Below, piece by piece: positions 1 through 8,018 of a stretch of 22,003 nucleotides of DNA. Where the stretch lies: assembly GCA_003427395.1 (NCBI GenBank), contig BFEA01000453.1, positions 337,572-359,574 on the forward strand, read 5' to 3'. The translations under genes were made by a program, and so were the position numbers. Within the stretch, counting starts at the first letter, position 1, and each line of letters starts with the position of its first letter. Below the pieces are notes generated by a model that searched no databases, was not told the origin of the DNA, and worked only from the letters and a program-made list of their open reading frames with translations. The stretch is from Chara braunii (taxonomy: Eukaryota > Streptophyta > Charophyceae > Charales > Characeae).

Positions 1-85
<85 letters not shown>
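1..85. repeat. (CT)n microsatellite at window edge
   Basis: Uninterrupted TC dinucleotides fill the first 84 to 85 bases and run off the window edge, so the full length is unknown. Confidence 0.98.
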
Positions 86-88
<3 letters not shown>

Positions 89-102
89 CCCGTGTGTGCT
101 GC

Positions 103-214
103 CGTTGACGACAACAAAATAGCAACAGGTATTTTTGTTACTGTTTCAGATAGATGCTTGCATTTATCTGAAATGACAACAGGACTACCTGTTGTTGTTC
201 TGTTGTCGTCAACG
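103..214. repeat. 112-nt near-perfect inverted repeat (foldback)
   Basis: Two arms (103-157 and 160-214) are reverse complements around a two-base centre at 158-159. By hand alignment of 54 to 55 pairs, about 44 are Watson-Crick, 7 are G-T wobble and 4 are mismatched; all but one of the arm differences are transitions. The outer ends read CGTTGACGACAAC and GTTGTCGTCAACG, and the apex is ATGC-TT-GCAT. No flanking target duplication was seen. It could be a small foldback transposon or the source of a hairpin RNA. Confidence 0.85.
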
Positions 215-234
215 AAACAGACCGGAATGTGGCA

Positions 235-369
235 ATGGTCAACCTTTTTGAAAGAAGAGGAGATAACACCTTGGTCAGGTACCACCCAGACGCGGTCCAG
301 TGGCATGAGAAATTCAACCTCTACCGCATCCGGGTGATGCAGAGCCAGAAGGAAGGGAGGACCCAGTAG
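235..369 (+). pseudogene. Short coding fragment, copy 1 of a tandem duplication
   Basis: A 44-codon open stretch starts at ATG 235 and ends at TAG 367-369. The stretch 262-343 is repeated 179 bp downstream at 441-522 without indels. In this frame both copies share the residues VQWHEKFNLYRIRV, and four of the base changes within that segment are synonymous third-position changes (CTC/CTT, TAC/TAT, CGC/CGG, ATC/ATT). That pattern suggests the copies diverged while still coding, probably within a mobile-element protein. I do not recognise the family. Confidence 0.45.
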
Positions 370-522
370 CGAGCAGTAAGGGTAGATGACTTCCCCTTGC
401 AAATAGGCTCAGTGGTAGAGGCAAGGCCGGATGGGGCAATGATAACACCTTGGTCAGGTACCACCAATACGAGGTCCAGTGGCATGAGAAATTCAACCTT
501 TATCGGATTCGGGTGCCGCAGA

Positions 523-706
523 CCACTCAGATTGTCAAATAATGGAGCACAAATACGCGCATTTTATTTATCTCAATTTTTTTTTCATCAAATCACAATT
601 GTAAATAACGGGAATCGAACCCATATCCCCTGCTTGGAAGGCAGACAATTTACCTTTAATCTATATCCGCTATTTAGATATTGAATTGATTGACTCAAGC
701 TCTTCT
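523..706. other. 184-bp AT-rich insert carrying a tRNA
   Basis: The borders are set by comparison with the uninterrupted copy at 262-374. The insert is AT-rich, unlike its flanks, and contains the tRNA-Gly-like gene at 600-670. I infer a fragment of organellar (mitochondrial or plastid) DNA captured in the nucleus. A tRNA-derived SINE is the alternative, but the tRNA is not at an end and its A-box region is a poor polymerase III match. Confidence 0.5.
600..670 (-). tRNA. trnG-UCC: tRNA-Gly(UCC)-like, organelle type
   Basis: The minus strand folds as a cloverleaf. The acceptor arm is 664-670 with 601-607, with one C-A mismatch and two wobbles. The D stem is GATT/AATT around a loop containing GG. 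The anticodon stem is TCTGC/GCAGG with loop CTTCCAA, giving anticodon TCC for glycine. The T arm is ATGGG-TTCGATT-CCCGT. No CCA is encoded. The sequence start GCGGATATAG and the AT-rich arms resemble plant organellar tRNA-Gly. The acceptor mismatch suggests a decaying nuclear copy, so function is doubtful. Confidence 0.65.
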
Positions 707-732
707 AAGGAAGGGAGGACCTAATGGCGAGC

Positions 733-1190
733 CTACCTACCAGAAACCTCTCTATCCGAGTTAGTCATGGACCCTCTAGAATGACAATGGAGAAGAGGAC
801 GTAATGGGCAACCAGTGCAACTCCCTGAATTAACATTAAAAACCACCTACAGGATGATCAGGCCCCAGGTGGATGTTCAGACAGAGGTAGGAGACAGATG
901 GCAGAAACAACTCAGCCTACATAGGGACCAAGTTAGCGGACTGCAATAGTTCAGAGGGGTGTAACAGAAACCGGCAAAATTAGCCTCCCTATAGTGGCAA
1001 ATTAATCATAGATGTCTCCCCACCAATAACAAGATCAGCGACAGGACGAACCTGGAATAGAGGGGGGAGGCTCTCCCATGGTGCAAATCCTGAAATGCAG
1101 GGTTCATGAAATGAAGAATATGCGAAATAATATAACATATCTTTCTACAATGCCCTGGGGCAGTCCTACTCTAACGTTCGTGGGACCGCC
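733..1190. other. No clear gene; one open remnant at 785-946
   Basis: The plus strand is open from 785 to 946 (54 codons, then TAG 947-949) and reads as a plausible protein fragment rich in Q, V and charged residues, with no start codon of its own and no recognised family. The rest shows nothing I can support. Confidence 0.25.
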
Positions 1191-1300
1191 TCTAGTCTAA
1201 ACTGGGCACCGACGAGGAGGGGCAATGGAAATGGCAAGCTCTTCTCTTAGGAGAGTGGGGAAGGCCACGTGCATCCCGCCTAGCCAGCAACCTTTTCTTC

Positions 1301-1516
1301 ATGACCAGGAAAGCGATGATTTGGACGTTGTGGTTAAAAAGGTGTGTCTTTGACCAAGAAGGGGTCAGGATGGGGAAAGGGAAAGTGGAAGACACAGTAA
1401 AACAGTTTATTGAAACAGAAATAAGAATGCAATGGAAAAGAGTTCAAGAAAAAATGAAAATCCTCTCACAAAAAGCAGATATAACCAAGGAAATACATAA
1501 CTTCTACGCAGAATAG
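1301..1516 (+). CDS. Short hypothetical ORF, 71 aa
   Basis: ATG 1301 opens a 71-residue, lysine- and glutamate-rich frame ending at TAG 1514-1516. The C-terminal two thirds is charged and probably helical. There is no recognised domain. The last codons lie in a 53-bp tandem duplication, so its end is repeated in the following DNA. It may be a chance ORF or a fragment of a mobile-element protein. Confidence 0.2.
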   Translation: MTRKAMIWTLWLKRCVFDQEGVRMGKGKVEDTVKQFIETEIRMQWKRVQEKMKILSQKADITKEIHNFYAE

Positions 1517-1599
1517 CTGGGGGGTGAAGGGGGGGGCAGGATGGCCTACATAACTTCTACGCAAAATAGCTGGGGGGTGAAGGGGGGGGCAGGATGGCC
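1494..1599. repeat. 53-bp tandem duplication with long G runs
   Basis: Copies at 1494-1546 and 1547-1599 differ at a single base (G at 1511, A at 1564). Each contains a run of six G, then TGAA, then a run of eight G. The near-identity implies a recent duplication. The G runs could form a four-stranded structure on the plus strand. Confidence 0.9.
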
Positions 1600-1602
1600 T
1601 AG

Positions 1603-1869
1603 GTAGACTGGCCAGGGGAAAAGAGGGACGAGGGGGGACTCGGGGACTTCACCCAGGACTTCAAGCTCAGGTTCCACGACTGGCTCCAGATCGACCCCAA
1701 CAGTCCGATGAAGAGCCCTGAGGAATTCCCAGATATGTTTCCGCCGGCAACCACAACAATCGTAGAAAGGCATTGGTACGAGCAACAATGAGGAGGTTGG
1801 ATTGCTCGTAGGAGTTAGGACATCTGCTTTTGGCAGATTATGCAGGCAACAATCATACATGATTAGGTA
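1603..1869 (+). pseudogene. Coding remnant of unknown protein
   Basis: Between TAG 1600-1602 and TGA 1789-1791 the plus frame is open for 62 codons with mostly C or G in third positions and a natural-looking composition, including the short motifs FTQDFKLRFHDWLQID and FPDMFPPATTTIVERHWY. A second frame is open from 1781 to about 1866, which would follow from one frameshift. No convincing start codon exists. The opposite strand is also open here (1546-1860), but its composition is less protein-like. The family is not recognised; a decayed mobile-element gene is likely. Confidence 0.35.
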
Positions 1870-1994
1870 ATCGAGCTAAAGACAAGTGTCTGTTTCTGTA
1901 GGGATGTTGGACCCGCCTCCCAACAGGGGTTGGTGGGGGGAGGGAGGAACTAGCGTGAAACAGCAGGTATCTAGCAACAGGGAGACCCTAGAGA

Positions 1995-2053
1995 CATTTG
2001 AATGGACCGGCCCAGGGCAATTCTGAATTACCTTGGGCCGGTCTATTCAAATG
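1995..2053. repeat. Foldback with 29-bp arms and 1-nt centre
   Basis: Arms 1995-2023 and 2025-2053 are reverse complements with three differences, all transitions; as RNA two become G-U pairs, leaving one mismatch. The core is GACCGGCCCAGGGCAATTC against its complement. This may be a tiny palindromic element or a transcript hairpin. Confidence 0.85.
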
Positions 2054-2280
2054 ATTGTATCTCAAGGCCCTTGGCCCCTTGCCGTTTAGAAACTTTTTAA
2101 TGGGCTAGAGGTCAATACTTCACATTAGTTTCTAATGAAGTGAAAATGTTTTTTGGTTAGTGGTGGCGTTGACTCACACTAGGACTTTTCACACGAACGG
2201 GGGTTTAGCACTGTCACGCCCGGGTTACTGCAACAGGCTTGCGGAACGCAGGGCGTTGTTGTCTGATGAGGTCCACCTGG

Positions 2281-2284
2281 ATTT

Positions 2285-2327
<43 letters not shown>

Positions 2328-2331
2328 TTTT
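2281..2331. repeat. (ATTT)n microsatellite
   Basis: A run of about twelve ATTT units, preceded by GG and followed by TGGGGACAAA. Confidence 0.97.
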
Positions 2332-2339
2332 GGGGACAA

Positions 2340-4340
2340 ATGCTCTTGTCTATTCGTGGGGAGCACCACGTGCTGGGAACCGGGTCCAGCGCCCCATATA
2401 GAATTATACAAATGATTTGAAATACCAGGGTCATTACCTGACTTCAGCTAAGAACAATCTGAGAACTATGAAAAAGGTTCTGGAAAATTTAGGAAAAACA
2501 TGGATAACTGCTAGCCTATTGCTAGGCTACTCAAGCAACACTTACTAAGTCAGAACGGAAAGTCGGGGAAGCTCTTTGAATGCCCAGAACCCCTCGAATC
2601 CCCAACAAAACATTGCAAACTTCTCTAACACTTTCTTATTTCCTGTCGAGCTTTCCCAGGCCTCATTCCCCCATCCTGCTAGGTTACAAGACAACACAAC
2701 TCACCTCATCTCCGGCCAGCGTCGTACCGACAGCAACCCTTGGTTTTCCCTAACACATCCCAGATCTCTCTACCAGGCCTCACGCTCCTACTATCAATCA
2801 GCAACCCCGATAAAATGCACGTGGCTCACCGCCACATGTCATTAAGGGAGAGCGTTGTCGGGCGCGGCAGTCCCACACCCAGACGTAAAGTAATTTTAGT
2901 GTCGGACCTCACAGTCGTATCACGAAGGAGTTTTAAATCACTTCCAGCAAAATACCACTCCGCTCGTGCGCGCCAGCTATACCTCTCGCGGCCCCCTGCG
3001 ACAGGACAGAGACCCCGCGAGGTACAACTCACCTCCACCTGCGGGAGTTGTCACCATCCTTTAGGTGGGTGTATCCCTGTTGAGCTACTCACCCACGTGC
3101 AGAGGCTTTTACATGCAACCGCAGAGGTACGTCAACTGAGGGCGTTTGCTCGATCGCCATAGCATAGGCATATGCGCAGTAAAATGCCTTAGGACTAACC
3201 CATATATTGTGCACCGATGAGCTGATCCTCGGACTGACTATTCCATCAGGTCGGCTTTTACAGACATTCTTTCACGCCTAAGCTATTTATGATAGTGATT
3301 CTCCACTCCCTGTTGAACCACGTGGGAACTTACAAGATTTTAGTATCGAGTGGTTCCTTTTTCTTGTATACTCGTTAGTCTAACCTTTCTAATGACCTCT
3401 GCCTACTCAAATCTCAATAGAATCTACACCATAACTTGCCAAACCTAGGCCAAGATATGGACTTACACATAGATATGCATACATATATATATATGTATAT
3501 CAGGGGAGTGATGAGTGGTAGACCTCACTTTTCACAACTGTGGCGCACCCTGTCAGGATTTCCCAGACGATCACTCAAAGTTCAATGGATTATTCACGGT
3601 CCGACACCTGTGTCAATGCAAGAAAAATCACATACACACATGCAAAATGCAGACACAGAATGCCCTACAAGCGTTAACTTTACCCCATTCATAGCTCGTT
3701 CCTCACTCCCCCAAAACTTTGAACAACACTCCTTCCTACTCCTGACTCCTTTTGCCCAGCCCCCTTTCATCCCTTTTAAGACCTTCGAAAACGACCGGGA
3801 CCATTCAGGCTTAGACTCTGGGGAAGATCTGTCAATTTCTTTTCCGTCTTTGTCTTACGTGTGGGTGTCGAGCTATGTGGAAGTTGAGTCGGAATCATAC
3901 CGACATGTTATCCACTGATAACAGAATTGCAGTTCCTTACGGATTTCTTCCGCTATTCTCTCCAAGAGTGACGGAAATTCGTAAGCACATCACAATCACA
4001 GTCTGAAAGAATCTTAACATCCCCCTTTCCTTTACCGAGATCTAGAAGATTCCTCCTAGACTTTATGTCCTAGAGATTGACGCTATCCGGTGACCTCTGT
4101 CTAGCTTTTAACCTTAGCTAATTGTAAGGTTGTTGCCTTAACAAAGTTCAATCCTCCCGCATTAGACTTCGTAATCCTAAATAAATTTTGCTTATTTCCT
4201 TTCTATTCTTTTGTGGTCATCTACCTAAGTTTTTATTTTTGACTCTTCCTACTCAGCCTCTTCCTTCTACTTCTTTCTCCTTGGCATGCACAAACAATTT
4301 ATTCATATGATAGAATCAATCAGAGATTCCAAGATAGTTG
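2340..4340. other. About 2 kb with no recognisable gene
   Basis: The longest open stretches, on the plus strand at 2576-2845, 2740-3162 and 3436-3918, have no recognised motif, and the last one runs through an AT microsatellite at about 3480-3500. Composition is mixed. The region may be decayed mobile-element DNA, but I found no terminal repeat or domain to support that. Confidence 0.4.
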
Positions 4341-4346
4341 GATAGG

Positions 4347-4990
4347 TCTCATGGGGCCATGTTTCTACTATCCTAACCTCAATAGAATCAGAAAGTGGTT
4401 CGTCAACAACCGATAGCTCCTTTTTTTTTCGAGGCTTTTATTGTCCCCCCCCCCACTCGTCAAGAAGATTAGTGGCCATATGGTAGATCATTCGGGATCT
4501 ACTCTAGTGTGACCCGAATGGATAGGCGATCGATCAGACCTCATGGGGTCTATGCATATTCACTTAGCGTCTGCTTGTAATAGGGCAGACCTCACGGGGT
4601 CTCGCTTCTCCTATCATTGATTCGCATTAGATCAAGACGACTGATAATAAGGCAAGCTTCACGGAGCCTTGCATATCTTTCTACCATCTTCCTCATCCAT
4701 GCGACTGGGCGATAGGGCATGCCTCTTGGGGATTGCATTGAAGCACTGCTGGCGGGTAGTAAGGCAGGCTACACGAAGCCTTGCTTCTCTTATTGCCACC
4801 TCCCTTATTCGTGTGAACTTAAGCGATAGGGCAGGCCTCACGGGGCCTAGCTCCTCCTACCGTTGACTTGCATTGAAGCACGGCTGGCGGGTAATAAGGC
4901 AGGCTACACGGAGTCTTGCTTCTCTTTTACTACCACCTCCCTTATTCGTGCGAACCTAAGCGATAGGGCAGGCCTCACGGGGCCTAGCTC
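4347..4990. repeat. Degenerate tandem array of short covarying hairpins
   Basis: At least eight units share a 16-nt hairpin with 5-bp stem and 6-nt loop, consensus AGRCY-TCACGG-RGYCT. Units include 4536-4551 (AGACC/GGTCT), 4587-4602 (AGACC/GGTCT), 4654-4669 (AAGCT/AGCCT, one mismatch), 4766-4781 (AGGCT/AGCCT), 4833-4848 (AGGCC/GGCCT), 4901-4916 (AGGCT/AGTCT, one wobble) and 4970-4985 (AGGCC/GGCCT). Decayed units lie near 4345 and 4717. Two hairpin types alternate inside a larger unit of about 137 bp, clearest in 4745-4990. Stem positions 3 and 5 change on both sides together, which preserves pairing. Confidence 0.8.
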
Positions 4991-5048
4991 TTACTATCAC
5001 CCTCGCAAGTCTCTCTGAACGACTTGGTTGTTTTAGAAGTTATGACAC

Positions 5049-6099
5049 TGTAGAGCGCATCGGTCCCGCAGGGGGACCCTCCCGGCCGCGTCACTATGTG
5101 GGACAAAATAAATAAAAATAGTAAAAATAAATAAAATTATAAAATTAAAAGAAAGGGCGAGGGGAGGGGAAGGATCGTTGGAACCCGACCCTCGGTTCTG
5201 CCCACCGGTCTCGCGATCGGACTCCTGGGCAAAACTAAGGGGGATAGTCCCGCTGGACCGTCGACCTCTCAATTTCCTTCATGAGATGCTCCTCCGCTCC
5301 TTCGTTGTCGACTGCTGGCCTCGATCCCCCGATCTCCGCAGTGTCAGTCCAAAGTCGTAACGTATAGGGCTAGGCCCAAACTTGAATGTAATAGGCGAGG
5401 ACTTGGTTATAAAGACGTCCGTTTCAGACCTAGATCCTGTCGGACTGTACTAAAGGCCGTATTTTGGCACATCGACCATCTCTAAGGCTCCTATGTGCCC
5501 GGGCTTGCTGCATGACGAGGTCAATTTCACCTACCGTCGTCGTGCATGCGGCACAACAGCGCCGATACCCAGAAACTCTCACTTTCTCGCTATGCTATGA
5601 TTCATAAAAAGACCGCACTTTTACCACCTAAGCATCGGAAAAAACTCCGACTTGTATAGTGTCGCCCGCGGCTTCCACCATTGACCAGTATCATGGTCGG
5701 CCTATGAAGTCAGGCACTTCGCACCTCACTGATCTTAGTGTCGTAGCAAGTAAGTCAAACGGGTCTAATAACTGAATCCTAGCCCCGACCATCCAGTGTC
5801 TGGCTTCGAACGCAAACGTCCTCTACGTGTTCCTACTGCAGTCGTCTCACGCCCCTCTTCTAGCCCACACTATTACGCGCGGATACCAACCAGATGTCTC
5901 CCTAAAAATCCATGCGTGCCCTCGAAGTGCACGCCCACACACTCTCTAATCACATCAACAACCCGTGTCATTCCCAGCCCCTGAGAGTTGGTTATGGTGA
6001 CACGAAAATGGGTTACTCTCTCGAGTATTATCAAAAACGCACCTTCTGCAAGATGCAAAAATGTGCCCAAATACCCTTGTAAGGGTATTCGGGCCGACA
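5049..6099 (-). repeat. 3' LTR (left copy)
   Basis: It aligns end to end with 17429-18479. On the plus strand it begins TGTAGAGCGC and ends GGCCGACA, so the minus strand has TGTCGGCC at its start; the TG...CA ends are kept, but the outer end has TGTAG where the other LTR has TGTCG. It contains 13 bases (about 5967-5979) absent from the other copy. A TATA-like minus-strand CTATACAAG lies near 5653-5661. Confidence 0.93.
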
Positions 6100-8018
6100 G
6101 TTTTCCGGACCCTATTAAGCAAGGTCCCCGTTGCGTTGGGCAGATCAAAACTATAAACACAACAAAATCACATTTGCTGACGAGGAAGTGACCAATCCGA
6201 TTCGCCGACCCGACTCCGTTTGAGGTATGTTCTCGACCTTCTCCCGTCACGATGTTCCACTGCCAGGGTTCTAACATGGGTCTCCCATATCCTGGCCTCG
6301 GAATTAGGGGATACTCTATTCCGTACTACAGCGTAATATCCACTCTCAGGTAGCAGGTCGATAACCCTCTCTCTTTGCCCTAGACGTCGTCGGTTTCTCG
6401 TTGGGTGTTAGCCTTGATCCCGTTAATGGGCTCACAACTTTGGACGCGGGCCCTAACCGAGACCTCTCTCAAAATACAGGGGTCCCTCAGTCCCCGGTGG
6501 TAATTTAACCACACAAACATCCATCATAATGAAATAACCATCCGGGAATCTAGCACAGGTGGGTTAGGTTTCCATCTTGGCCCACCGCAGATCGGTTGAT
6601 CATGCCGAATCCACGGCCCATCGCGTTGTTATATAGCGATGGTGCCCTCGTTGGTTGCGCAACGATAAACAATTTTTCCTATCTTGGTATCCCGAAGGAT
6701 TCCGACTCTATACTTAACCGATCCCAATGACCTTCCCTAGAGCTAGGCCCCTTCGAGTGGCTGACCCTTCAAGACCTAACCTTCGGTGAGTCATGGGTCC
6801 GCTGCCAGGTTGCGCCGGTCAGCAACCCACACTGGGAGTTACGTCCCAATGATGCCAAATATAGCCCCTTAGCTCGGCCTCTCAAATATGTCCCTTAGAC
6901 TAACTTCATAGTGGTCAAACATTCTTATCACCAAGATTCCTCAAAATTCTCCAAACAATTTGAAGGATCACGTACCAACTGCCCACGGGACTACGTGGAG
7001 GGACAGTGCCTTCTCTTGATATTTCAATGATATCCATCATTAATCCACAGGGTCGTGACCCTTCCTACTCTTATCACAGTAGGTTGGACCACACGTCTTA
7101 GGGACATCTCTCGAAATTTCTTCCCAAATTTCATCATGAATGCCACAAATTTCAAACAAATAATTCTCATAAAATTTATGATTTTTCCTCGTCATCTTTT
7201 ACATCACAAAAATGTTCATCATCTTAGCACCTCCTTTGGCCGCTCTCTCAATATCATTCACATTTCCGGATATTATCCAACCTTCGGGCTTCCCTCCGCA
7301 CACAAAAGGACACAATTTTCGTTGTGACATTCATATTTGTCAGTACTCAAGCCTTTTCCAAGTTACGACATAACAATCTTTGTTGAAAGCAAAATGTGCA
7401 ACCTCTTCCAATGCACTTTAAAGATTCATCTGTTGTTTGCCAAATATGCCTAAGTGCAAAGAAAGACCTTGCAATTCAAATCATCTCAAAACACGTACAC
7501 ATTACGAAAGTCATTCACATGAGGACAAGCTCACAAGACTTAGAGTGATTGTGAAAATCCACAAAAAATAACACCTGAAATTCATACAAGTACACAGGGT
7601 CTTGAGCCTTCCGAAAGCAAGAGCTCCTGTCGATATCTCGAAAAACCACAAGTATTATACAAGGTAAGAAAATGTTGAAACATCATAGTCCAGATGTTAA
7701 CGTAGCCGCGATATCACTATGACATATGTCTCATACATCATGCCCTAAAACAAGGAAACTCTAAATGTACATACATATGTCATTAAAATACTCCTCATCA
7801 CTGAAAGACAGGAAGGTCAATAAGGGCTACTATCAGTGTTATCCCTCTATACATCTAAGACTGGAAGTCCCCCGTGTCTTTGTCACTAAAATCACTGATG
7901 TACATGGGTCTGATCCAATCCTCTATGTGCTCTTCTATATACAGATATCCATCAGGACTAAGTATCAAGTTTCTTATATCTCCTAACTCTAGACCTTTCC
8001 GGACCATATGATTAAATC
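6100..8018 (-). other. 1.9-kb gene-free 3' interior of the retrotransposon
   Basis: Between the stop of the last ORF and the 3' LTR there is no open frame with recognisable content on either strand. The sequence is moderately AT-rich, especially 7100-7980. It may be a long 3' untranslated region or heavily decayed. No nested terminal repeats were seen. Confidence 0.5.

Larger units (their letters stand above)
441..732 (+). pseudogene. Copy 2 of the coding fragment, split by an insert
   Basis: Homology to copy 1 runs from 441 to about 522, stops, then resumes at 707 with AAGGAAGGGAGGAC and continues to about 732. In copy 1 the same two flanks are separated by only about five bases, so the 523-706 stretch is an insert. 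The copy keeps the reading frame of copy 1 up to the insert. Confidence 0.55.

Noticed and set aside
523-706. tRNA-derived SINE
   Set aside because: The tRNA is internal to the insert, its A-box region is poor and its sequence is organelle-like; not excluded, but less likely than captured organellar DNA.
2576-3918. Plus-strand ORFs at 2576-2845, 2740-3162 and 3436-3918 as genes
   Set aside because: No domain, some rely on non-ATG starts, one runs through a microsatellite, and none has distinctive composition.
4536-4985. CRISPR array
   Set aside because: The repeats are degenerate hairpins with repeated, not unique, spacers in an apparently eukaryotic nuclear context, and no cas-like gene is present.
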